Below are positions 7,812-14,278 of a DNA stretch of 23,918 bases, one piece after another. The translations under genes and the position numbers were made by a program. Each line of letters starts with the position of its first letter. Positions within the stretch are counted from its first letter, which is position 1. Under the pieces are notes generated by a model that searched no databases, was not told the DNA's origin, and saw nothing but the letters and a program-made list of their open reading frames with translations. The DNA comes from RSA11 sp965652565 (lineage in GTDB: Bacteria; Actinomycetota; Thermoleophilia; Solirubrobacterales; 70-9): contig CBFGWL010000044.1 in the NCBI GenBank assembly GCA_965652565.1, positions 1 through 23,918 on the forward strand, in the 5' to 3' direction.

Positions 7812-8963
7812 ATGCGCGTGACCGTCGCATTGCTCGTGCTCGCCGCTCTGGCGGCGATCGTCGCGGCGCCCGAGCGCAGTGCGGACGCAACGCAGCGGGC
7901 GGGGGCATCGGCCGCCTGCAAGCGCGAGTGCGCGCAGCGTGCGGAGCGGCGCTGCGCGAAGGAACGCCCCGGGACGGCCAAACGCCGCTGCCAGCGCCGG
8001 GTCAAGCGCAAGTGCGCGCGGCGGGCGCGCTGCCGCCGCGGGGTGAGGCGCTATCGGATCGGGGGCTTCGCCTACGCCCTGCTGCTCAACCGGCACGGCG
8101 CCTGGACCGGGCCGCGGTTGCCCTCCGGCGAGCCCGACTTCTCAGTGATCGACGACATCCTCGAGCTCGCGCCGACGCACCTGCGCCTCACCCAGCCGCC
8201 GAACCGCTGCGTCCGCGGGCAGTGCGCGACGCTGCAGCCCAGGGATCCCGAGGTATTGGCCCAGCTCCTGCGCCTGCGCGATGCCGGCATCAAGATCGGC
8301 GCCGCTTTGAACATCGCGCGCGAAATCCGCGCCGGCCGCTATCGGCGCCGTTCGCCGGACGAGGTCGTCCGCCACGCCTGCCGGATCAAGCGCGCCGACG
8401 CCCACGGGCTCTACGACTGGCTGTTCTTGGACTTCGTTACCGAGGCGCCCCGCGCGCGCCAGATCACCCGGCGGATCACCTTCGGCACCCGCTGTCCGGA
8501 CGCACGCTGGCGGACGATGACGAACGCCAGCGGGTACCTCGCGAGGCCCAATCTGCCGCGCGATGCGATCGCCCATGCAAAGCGCTTCAGCCTCCTGGTC
8601 GCGCCGGCGGACAGGCTCTGGAAGCGGCTGCATGCCGCGGCGGCGGGACGGCGTCCGGCGCTGATGCCCGCCGATCGCCGCTTCATCGCCGACGTCCGTC
8701 GCAAGTTCCCGCGCGCCATGCCCATCCTGAAGCTCGAAGTCCCGCACCAAGCCGGCCGGATCTTCGGCGTCCTCGATCGCGAGGTACAGGCCAGCCTCCT
8801 GCGCCGCTGGGCGCGGGCGCAATACCGCCACGGCTTCCGGATCATCTACCCCCTCTTCATCTACCCGGGTGGAATCCAGCCGAGCTACGACTCGCGTCAC
8901 CACGGCACGTTCGACGTGATTGCGAACCTTCTGGCCGCCGATCTCAACAGAACGGAGCCCTGA
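7812..8963 (+). CDS. Secreted protein of unknown function with Cys/Arg-rich N-terminus
   Basis: This 383-residue protein starts with a Sec signal peptide (about 1-26, hydrophobic core VALLVLAALAAIVAA). It is followed by a very basic stretch of about 45 residues with six cysteines (ACKRECAQRAERRC, then CQRRVKRKCARRARCRRG). The remaining 300 residues look like a globular alternating beta/alpha domain (for example FAYALLLNRHGAW, LRDAGIKIGAALNIA, YDWLFLDFVTE, FRIIYPLFIYPGG). This could be a TIM-barrel of the glycosidase-like type, but I do not recognise a family and see no certain catalytic pair. It is divergent from the two-component operon and stands alone. A GGGCG/CGCCC hairpin (8975-8988) follows the stop. 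Confidence 0.75.
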   Translation: MRVTVALLVLAALAAIVAAPERSADATQRAGASAACKRECAQRAERRCAKERPGTAKRRCQRRVKRKCARRARCRRGVRRYRIGGFAYALLLNRHGAWTGPRLPSGEPDFSVIDDILELAPTHLRLTQPPNRCVRGQCATLQPRDPEVLAQLLRLRDAGIKIGAALNIAREIRAGRYRRRSPDEVVRHACRIKRADAHGLYDWLFLDFVTEAPRARQITRRITFGTRCPDARWRTMTNASGYLARPNLPRDAIAHAKRFSLLVAPADRLWKRLHAAAAGRRPALMPADRRFIADVRRKFPRAMPILKLEVPHQAGRIFGVLDREVQASLLRRWARAQYRHGFRIIYPLFIYPGGIQPSYDSRHHGTFDVIANLLAADLNRTEP

Positions 8964-9025
8964 TCTGGGCGCAGGGGCGCAAACGCCCAATCACCCCGGC
9001 ACCCGCTATACGCTGAGGCTCCGTC

Positions 9026-9673
9026 ATGCCCGCACTCACCACGCGTCACGTGATCGTCGCCGCCGGCGCAGCGGTCCTCGCCGGCGCGCTGTGGTGGCGT
9101 AAGAACCCCTCTGCATGCCCGTACGGGCAGCGGTTCTGGGTCGAGGCGCCGCACCCGCTGATCACCCGCCGGCGGCTACGGGACGTGCTCACGCCGCAAC
9201 CGGGCGAGCGGATGCTCGAGGTCGGGCCCGGCACCGGCTACTACACCCTCACCGTCGCCGAGTGGATCTCACCCGGCGGCCGGCTGGACATCTTCGACCT
9301 CCAGCAGGAGATGCTCGATCACACGACGCGCCGCGCGCGCGAGCGTGGGCTGACGAACATCACCGCCACACAAGGCGACGCGCGCAGCCTGCCGTATCCG
9401 GACGCCACGTTCGACGCCGCGCTGCTCACAGCCGTGCTCGGCGAGATCCCCGACCAAGAGGCGGCGCTGCGCGAGCTGGCACGGGTGCTGAAGCCCGGCG
9501 GACGGCTCGTGGTCGGCGAGCTGTTCGGCGACCCGCACTGGGTGAGCCCGGGCAAGCTCCGTGAACGTGCCGAGCGGGCCGGGCTGGCGCTCGAGCATCG
9601 CTCGGGGAGCGCGCTGGGGTACTTCGCCCGCTTGCGCCCGGTCGTCGCGCCCGCGCCCGCCGCGGAGCGCTGA
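9026..9673 (+). CDS. Class I SAM-dependent methyltransferase, membrane-anchored
   Basis: This 215-residue Rossmann-fold methyltransferase has SAM motif I MLEVGPGTGYYTL (63-75), an acidic residue at the end of beta-2 (LDIFDLQQEML, D91), the motif QGDARSLPYPDATFDAALL and the post-motif ALRELARVLKPGGRLVVGE typical of Methyltransf_11. The N-terminal segment HVIVAAGAAVLAGALWW is a single membrane helix or uncleaved signal anchor followed by Arg/Lys, so the catalytic domain is probably cytoplasmic and membrane-tethered. Such anchoring suggests a lipid or quinone-like substrate, but no substrate can be named. The ATG lies 62 bp after the previous stop. The gene is convergent with the LLM oxidoreductase. 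Confidence 0.87.
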   Translation: MPALTTRHVIVAAGAAVLAGALWWRKNPSACPYGQRFWVEAPHPLITRRRLRDVLTPQPGERMLEVGPGTGYYTLTVAEWISPGGRLDIFDLQQEMLDHTTRRARERGLTNITATQGDARSLPYPDATFDAALLTAVLGEIPDQEAALRELARVLKPGGRLVVGELFGDPHWVSPGKLRERAERAGLALEHRSGSALGYFARLRPVVAPAPAAER

Positions 9674-9692
9674 CGGCGAGAGGCAGCCGGGC

Positions 9693-10529
9693 TCAGGCCA
9701 CCGCAGGCGCGAGCTCGCGCCCCAGCCACTCGACCGTCTCGAGGTCGGTGTGCTCGAGATGCTGGGCCATGATGCGCACGACCCCCGCGTCCTCGTATTC
9801 GCGCAGGCTCGCGGCCGCCTCGTCCACCGAGCGGGACTCGATCGGGTTCATCAGCGAGAGCGGCAGGCTCGCCGGGTCGCGGCCGGCCGCCTCGCAGGCG
9901 CGGTCCAGCCCCGCGCGAATCTCGCGGCAGCGCGCGGCGTCCACGTGGAAGACGTTGTACTCGTCGGCGAAGCGGGCGGCGAGCTCGAGGCTGCGCGGGC
10001 CGCCCCGCCCGCCGAGGATCAGGCGCGGGCGCTCGAGCGGCTTGGGCTGCGCGTCCAGGCCGCGCACCGTGTAGTGCTCGCCCTCGAAGTCAAAGGGGCC
10101 CTCCTCCCACTGGCGCCGCACGAGCTCAAGCTGCTCGGCGAGCATCGCGAACCGCTCGCCCGTTGGCGGAAACGGGAAGCCGTACGCGGTGTGCTCGGGC
10201 TCGTGCCAGCCCGCGCCCATCCCGAGCTCGATGCGCCCGCCACCGCTGATGTGGTCGGCCGTCACCGCCGCCTTCGCGAGCACCGCGGGATGACGGAAGG
10301 TCACGGGCGAGACCAGCGTCCCGAGGCGCAGCCTCTCCGTCACGGCCGCAAGCGCGGAGATCGTCCCCCAGGCGTCCAGCGAGCCGCGCCGCGGCTCATT
10401 CATCACCGACAGGTAGTGATCCGAGCGAAAGAGCGCTTCGATGCCGCTCTCCTCGCACGTCCGCGCGAGCGCCAGCCACTGCTCCCAGGTGACGCTCTCC
10501 TGGCCCTCGATCATCAGACAGATCCGCAC
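9693..10529 (-). CDS. LLM-class (luciferase-like) F420-type oxidoreductase
   Basis: This 278-residue TIM-barrel oxidoreductase belongs to the luciferase-like monooxygenase superfamily. The N-terminus MRICLMIEGQESVTWEQWL, then SGIEALFRSDHY, the strand ERLRLGTLVSPVTFRHPAVLA and the segment GRIELGMGAGWHEPEHTAYGFPFPP are characteristic of actinobacterial members that use coenzyme F420; F420 rather than FMN is inferred from that resemblance. The C-terminal half has RPRLILGGRGGPRSLELAARFADEYN, cut here into its two motifs, RLILGGRGG and AARFADEYN. The GTG start (10527-10529) is preceded by AGGAAGGAG at good spacing. Its substrate is unknown and no neighbour suggests one. Confidence 0.9.
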   Translation of the reverse strand: MRICLMIEGQESVTWEQWLALARTCEESGIEALFRSDHYLSVMNEPRRGSLDAWGTISALAAVTERLRLGTLVSPVTFRHPAVLAKAAVTADHISGGGRIELGMGAGWHEPEHTAYGFPFPPTGERFAMLAEQLELVRRQWEEGPFDFEGEHYTVRGLDAQPKPLERPRLILGGRGGPRSLELAARFADEYNVFHVDAARCREIRAGLDRACEAAGRDPASLPLSLMNPIESRSVDEAAASLREYEDAGVVRIMAQHLEHTDLETVEWLGRELAPAVA

Positions 10530-10592
10530 GGGACTCCTTCCTGTTCGCCGTCGAGTCGGAGCGCCGATTATCCCGAGCCGCCCCGGGACCGT

Positions 10593-10928
10593 TCATTCGG
10601 CCGCCGGCAGCTCCAGTACCGCGCTTGCGCGCGGCTCGAACACGACCCGGTTCGGCGGCGTCCGCCGGTGTGCCAGCGGGCGCAGCTCCGCGTCCAGCAG
10701 CACGACGTCGAGGGCGAAGCGCATCCCGAAGGTGTGGATCGAGCGGCAGCTCGGGAAAAGCAGCCCAGGCGCTGCCTCCTCGAGGCGCAACCCGGCGAGC
10801 CCGAGTAGTCTCGCCCGTGGTCCGAGTGCCACCGGGACGAGCCGGCCGCACACGACGACGCGCGGCAGGCGCCGCAGGCGCGGATGGAGCTGCCGCTGCG
10901 GCGTGATCGTGGCCAGCATGCCCCACAC
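10593..10928 (-). CDS. DUF192-family protein
   Basis: This is a small protein of 111 residues (or 108 from the ATG at 10917-10919). The DUF192 signature is clear: LLFPSCRSIHTFGMRFALDV followed by VLLDAELRPLAHRRTPPNRV, and a C-terminal strand ASAVLELPAAE. The family is widespread in bacteria and archaea with no established biochemical role. There is no signal peptide in either start version. Some family members carry one; this does not. The gene precedes the LLM oxidoreductase on the same strand with a 63-bp gap, so co-transcription is possible. The start codon is uncertain: GTG 10928 and ATG 10919 both have only G-rich, poorly spaced upstream sequence. Confidence 0.85.
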   Translation of the reverse strand: MWGMLATITPQRQLHPRLRRLPRVVVCGRLVPVALGPRARLLGLAGLRLEEAAPGLLFPSCRSIHTFGMRFALDVVLLDAELRPLAHRRTPPNRVVFEPRASAVLELPAAE

Positions 10929-11115
10929 AACCCCGCCGGACCCAGCGCCGCCCCGGGCGCCCCGGCGAGCAGCAAACCGGATGGATTCGACGCCGAGAGT
11001 GCAAACCCTCTTTCAGGCCGGCCGGCGCCGGGACGCGCGGCGCGCTCGTTCGTAAAGATGGCCGCGCTCGATGCCGCCGGACGGCGGCGACGTTGATCGG
11101 AGAAGATTGGAAGGT

Positions 11116-11580
11116 ATGGAGAAGGCAACCCGCCGCGGAAACTACGAATCCGGCTCGGACTACGTGCTTGAGTACGGCGAGCTGCGGTTCGCCTTCAACG
11201 AGCGGGACTTTGCCCAGCGCGTCGAGCAGGCCGCCGTCAAGCTCGATTTCGTCGAGCAGGGCCTCCGCGACGAGGAGCTCCACGACCTGCTCGAGCTCGC
11301 CGTGAACGGCGAGATCCGCGAGCCCTCCTCCGCCCTCGGCGAGCACATCAACGAGCATTGGACCGAGCTGGTCGGCCCCGCCAACCGCAGCCTCGTCCAT
11401 TGGATCCGCCGCCTCGTCTTCCGCGGCGCCTGGCTCGACCAGCGCGTCAAGGAGGGCGAGCTCGACGTCGTCTTCGACGAGACGACCCACACCTTCGGCT
11501 ACGTCCAGCCGGATCGCGACTCCGAGCCGATCGAGCTCTCGCGCGAGCCCTCCTGGGCGCAGCTCGCCTACCGGCGCTAG
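11116..11580 (+). CDS. Conserved-looking acidic hypothetical protein
   Basis: This 154-residue soluble protein has no signal peptide or membrane segment and is strongly acidic (segments VEQGLRDEELHDLLELAVNG, then WLDQRVKEGELDVVFDETTH). I do not recognise the family. The start ATG 11116 is chosen over an upstream ATG at 11071 because a GGAGAAG lies about 10 nt upstream and the earlier 15 residues look like noncoding composition. The coding character is good (GC-rich third positions, natural protein composition). It ends 33 bp before the cobalamin riboswitch on the same strand, but the riboswitch would govern the following genes, not this one. A short GCCGCCG/CGGCGGC hairpin (11073-11088) lies in its leader. 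Confidence 0.75.
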   Translation: MEKATRRGNYESGSDYVLEYGELRFAFNERDFAQRVEQAAVKLDFVEQGLRDEELHDLLELAVNGEIREPSSALGEHINEHWTELVGPANRSLVHWIRRLVFRGAWLDQRVKEGELDVVFDETTHTFGYVQPDRDSEPIELSREPSWAQLAYRR

Positions 11581-11604
11581 CCGACCGCTTCCGCCGCCTC
11601 GCCG

Positions 11605-11610
11605 TATATA
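11605..11610 (+). promoter_or_regulatory. Possible -10 element for the riboswitch transcript
   Basis: TATATA stands out in a very GC-rich surround immediately 5' of the P1 strand of the riboswitch. Initiation a few bases downstream would start the RNA at or very near the aptamer. No convincing -35 hexamer is visible 16-18 bp upstream, so the call is tentative. Confidence 0.3.
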
Positions 11611-11613
11611 GTC

Positions 11614-11764
11614 GCCGGCCGTTCGCGGCGCGGGGAACTCCGGTGCGAGTCCGGGGCTGACGCGCAGCGGTGTGGGTGACGAACGGCTCGCGATCCCACT
11701 GGGCTTCGGCAAGGAGCCTGGGAAGGGGAGCCGGGAGGGAGAACCCGAGCCCGAATATCCGGCC
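11614..11764 (+). promoter_or_regulatory. Cobalamin (adenosylcobalamin-type) riboswitch
   Basis: The conserved core is readable in order: GGGAACTCCGGTGCGAGTCC, then GGGCTGACGCGCAGCGGTGT, then CCCACTGGGCTTCGGCAAGG, GCCTGGGAAG, and the B12 box AGCCCGAATATCCGGCC (11748-11764). P1 is GCCGG (11614-11618) with CCGGC (11759-11763). The spacing and order match actinobacterial cobalamin aptamers I know. It precedes a secreted transcobalamin-like protein on the same strand, so B12 sufficiency should repress that operon. The expression platform is probably within 11765-11857. Confidence 0.9.
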
Positions 11765-11767
11765 GCG

Positions 11768-11825
11768 GACGCGTAAGGAGGTTCGCCTCGCGTCTAGGCG
11801 GCCGGTGCTCGTCGCGATCCGCGAC
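11768..11825 (+). promoter_or_regulatory. Putative riboswitch expression platform (two hairpins)
   Basis: Two stems lie between the aptamer and the start codon. The first, GACGCG (11768-11773) with CGCGTC (11789-11794), has an inner AGG-TTCG-CCT stem-loop and encloses the SD-like TAAGGAGG (11774-11781). The second is GTCGCG-ATC-CGCGAC (11811-11825). Neither is followed by a T-run, so translational control is more likely than intrinsic termination. The functional ribosome-binding site AAAGGAG is at 11844-11850. Confidence 0.4.
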
Positions 11826-11858
11826 AGCGTCGCCGCCCCGAAGAAAGGAGAGCGGTGA
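11805..11858 (+). other. Possible short leader ORF ending in TGATG
   Basis: A GTG at 11805 opens 17 codons whose TGA stop (11856-11858) overlaps the ATG of the next gene as TGATG. It would run across the ribosome-binding site of the main gene. There is no well-spaced Shine-Dalgarno in front of it, so it may be accidental. Confidence 0.2.
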
Positions 11859-13537
11859 TGAAGCACCCCTCGCGAATCCCGATCCCCCGGATCGCCGTGG
11901 CCCTCTGCGCGCTCGCCTGCGCCCTGCTCGCAGGCGCGGGCACGGCCGCGGCATACGTGACGCCCGAGCAGGCCGACGCCGCGGCGGCACGCGGCGCGGC
12001 CTGGTTCGCCCACAACCAGGGAGCCGACGGATCCCTCGCCGGCGACTGGGCGCTGACCGCGCTCGCGGCCGCGGGAGTCCACGCCGCGGACGTCCGCGTT
12101 TCGGCGACGGCGCCCAGCGCGCAGGACCACTACGCATCCGCCTGGCAGGCGCCGGGCCCGGGCGGCGTCGCGACCGACCGCGCCCGCGAGATCCTGTCGG
12201 GCCTCGCCGCCGGGATCGAGCCGCAGCGAGTCGGGATCGGCCGCAACCTGGTGGCCGAGCTCGTCGCGGAGTTCGACGGCACCCAGATCGGCTCCGCGCA
12301 GCTCCTCAACGACGACATCTTCGGCCTGCTCGCGCTCGACCACGCCGGCGCGCCGGAGCCCCTGACCCGGCGCATCGCGGCGCACATCCGCGCCGGCCAG
12401 CTCCCCGACGGCGGCTGGGGATGGTCGGCGTCCCAGACGGTCTCCGACACCGACATGACCGGCGCGGCGATCGCGGCGCTCTGCGCCGCGGGAGCCGCGC
12501 AGGACGACCCGGCCGTGCGCGCGGCGCTCGACCTGCTCCACGAGCGGCAGGCCCCGAGCGGCGGCTTCTCCGCCCCGCCGTGGATCCCGGTGAACACCGA
12601 CTCGACCGCGTGGGTGGCGAGCGGGCTGCTCGCGTGCGGGCTCGACCCGCAGGCGGCCGAGTGGACGACGCCCGCCGGGAACACCCCCTTCGACTACCTG
12701 CTCGCGATGCAGCAGCCGGAGGGCTACTTCCGCTGGTCCGCCGACGAGTCCGGGGCGACCGCGTTCGCCACGTGGAACGCCGTGCGCCCCCTGGGCGGGG
12801 CCGCCTTCTCGGCGCCCGTGCCGCCGCGCGCCGATCCATCGGCGCCCCGCTGGCGCCCCGCGCCCGACGCCCCGGAGGGCGCTGAGGCGCCCATCGCGCT
12901 CCTCATCGACCACGGCGCCAGCGCCCCGCCGGCGGCGCGCCTGCGCGCGTGCAGCGTGCGGGCCGAGGTCGGCAGCGATCTCGGGGCCTTCCTCGCCTCG
13001 GCCAGGGAACAGGGCTGCGTGGAGAGCTTCGAGGTCTCGCCGGACGGCGAGCTGGTGGAGCTGAACGGCCTCGCCGCCACGGGCGAGGAGCGCTGGCGCG
13101 TCCGGACGGGCGATCGCCCCGGGCCGGGCGCGATCGCCCTGGGAGACCTGGTGTTCGTCGCGTACAGCGGCGACGAGCGGGTCGACCCGCCGTCCTCCCC
13201 CTCCCCGCCCGCCGGTCCCGGGCGGCCCGCGAAGGTGCGGGTCGGAAAGCGCGTGCGACTCTCAGCGGGGCGCATCGCCGTCGCGCTCAGGTGCCCGCGC
13301 GGCGCGGCTCCCTCCGGCTGCCGAGGCCAGCTGCGGGTGAGGGCAGGCGGCACGCGCGCCCGACGCCCGTTCGCGCTGCGGCCGCGGGAACGCTCGCTCG
13401 TGCGCGTGGCCGCGCCCAAGGGCCTGCGCCGCGTCGTCCGAGCCCGCGGCCGCGCGCGGGCACGCGTCGTCGCCGCCACCCGGAGCGGCGACGGCCGGGT
13501 GGCCGTCACCAGGGCCCGGCGCACGATCCGCCGGTGA
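11858..13537 (+). CDS. Secreted transcobalamin-like protein (alpha/alpha-barrel plus DUF4430 beta-domain)
   Basis: This 559-residue secreted protein has a signal peptide (about 1-32, ending GTAAA). Residues about 35-305 form prenyltransferase/terpene-cyclase-fold helical repeats with recurrent QxxxGG(W/F) turns (QLPDGGWGWS at 181, QAPSGGFSAP at 231, QQPEGYFRWS at 285) and D-x-S/M-T-(A/G) helix starts (DTDMTGAA, NTDSTAWV). Residues about 345-437 match the DUF4430/transcobalamin beta-domain: GSDLGAFLASAREQG, ELVELNGLAA, ERWRVRTG and IALGDLVFVAYSG. A basic, Arg-rich C-terminal beta domain (about 455-559) follows. This is the domain order of intrinsic factor and transcobalamin. The cobalamin riboswitch upstream supports corrinoid binding. 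ATG 11858 is preferred over GTG 11855 for RBS spacing (AAAGGAG, 7 nt). Confidence 0.85.
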   Translation: MKHPSRIPIPRIAVALCALACALLAGAGTAAAYVTPEQADAAAARGAAWFAHNQGADGSLAGDWALTALAAAGVHAADVRVSATAPSAQDHYASAWQAPGPGGVATDRAREILSGLAAGIEPQRVGIGRNLVAELVAEFDGTQIGSAQLLNDDIFGLLALDHAGAPEPLTRRIAAHIRAGQLPDGGWGWSASQTVSDTDMTGAAIAALCAAGAAQDDPAVRAALDLLHERQAPSGGFSAPPWIPVNTDSTAWVASGLLACGLDPQAAEWTTPAGNTPFDYLLAMQQPEGYFRWSADESGATAFATWNAVRPLGGAAFSAPVPPRADPSAPRWRPAPDAPEGAEAPIALLIDHGASAPPAARLRACSVRAEVGSDLGAFLASAREQGCVESFEVSPDGELVELNGLAATGEERWRVRTGDRPGPGAIALGDLVFVAYSGDERVDPPSSPSPPAGPGRPAKVRVGKRVRLSAGRIAVALRCPRGAAPSGCRGQLRVRAGGTRARRPFALRPRERSLVRVAAPKGLRRVVRARGRARARVVAATRSGDGRVAVTRARRTIRR

Positions 13538-14262
13538 GGGCGGGAGCGCTGGCGCTCGCGCTGGCCGCCTGGGCGCTGCTTGCGCCCGCGGCCGGCGCGG
13601 GAGCCGCCCGCGTCGACGTGCGCGTCGAGGGCCCGCGGTCGACGCTCATCGAGCGCCCCGTGCGGGTCGCGCCGGGAGCGCTGGACGGAGGCGACGGCAG
13701 CGGCGCGCACCCGTGCTCCGGGCCGCTCGGCGAGCCGCCGCGGCCCTCGGCGCTGGGCGCCCTCGATGCCGCCGCGGCCAAGGCCGGGGTCGCCTGGAGG
13801 GGCACCTGGATGCCCGCCTTCGCCGACTTCTTCCTCACCCGCATCGGGCCCTGGGAGGCCGACGCGGAGACCGGGAAGTACTGGACGATCCTCCGCAACG
13901 AGCGGATCACCGGCGGCGGCTGCAGCACTCCCGTGCGCGCCGGGGACCGGGTCGTCCTCGCCTACGGCATGCTCTGGCGGCCCTACGTGCTCCGCCTGCG
14001 GGGCCCGGAGCGGGCGCGCCGCTGCGAGCCGTTCACGGTTCGCGTGCGCGCGGTCTCCCTGGACCCCGCCGCCGACCCGCGCGTGCGGCCGCTGGCCGGC
14101 GTCAGGGTCCGCAGGGCAAGGACGGATCGGCGCGGCCGCGCCACGCTCGTCGCGCGCAGGCGCGGCACGGCCGTCCTCAAGGCGCGGCACACCGAGGCCA
14201 TCCCTTCGAACGCCCTCGCGCTGCGCGTGGGCGCCGCGAAGCGGCCCTGCCGCGGCCCCTAG
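13534..14262 (+). CDS. Secreted DUF4430 (transcobalamin beta-domain-like) protein
   Basis: This 242-residue protein has an N-terminal signal peptide (VRAGALALALAAWALLAPAA, cleavage near residue 24). Residues about 26-146 form a DUF4430 domain: SALGALDAAAAKAGVAW, then KYWTILRNERITGGGC and RAGDRVVLAYG, the conserved tail of the transcobalamin beta-domain. Two cysteines (C61, C120) could pair. Residues about 150-233 look like a carboxypeptidase-regulatory/Ig-like beta domain (RVRPLAGVRVRRARTDRRGR). The GTG start overlaps the previous stop as GTGA, so it belongs to the same riboswitch-controlled operon. Without an alpha-barrel of its own it may pair with the upstream protein or another alpha module. 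It is convergent with the Rho-like gene, 16 bp apart. Confidence 0.82.
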   Translation: MRAGALALALAAWALLAPAAGAGAARVDVRVEGPRSTLIERPVRVAPGALDGGDGSGAHPCSGPLGEPPRPSALGALDAAAAKAGVAWRGTWMPAFADFFLTRIGPWEADAETGKYWTILRNERITGGGCSTPVRAGDRVVLAYGMLWRPYVLRLRGPERARRCEPFTVRVRAVSLDPAADPRVRPLAGVRVRRARTDRRGRATLVARRRGTAVLKARHTEAIPSNALALRVGAAKRPCRGP

Positions 14263-14278
14263 GGGCGGGCGGGCGCGC

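Noticed and set aside
6926..9016. A 696-residue plus-strand open frame across the response regulator and the 7812 gene.
   Set aside because: It runs antisense to a clear OmpR regulator and out of frame with a protein that has a clean signal peptide. Composition is that of a shadow frame.
14255..14266. Perfect palindrome GCCCCTAGGGGC at the stop of the second DUF4430 gene as a terminator.
   Set aside because: It has no loop and no U-tract, and it overlaps the stop codon. A 12-bp palindrome in this composition is weak evidence.
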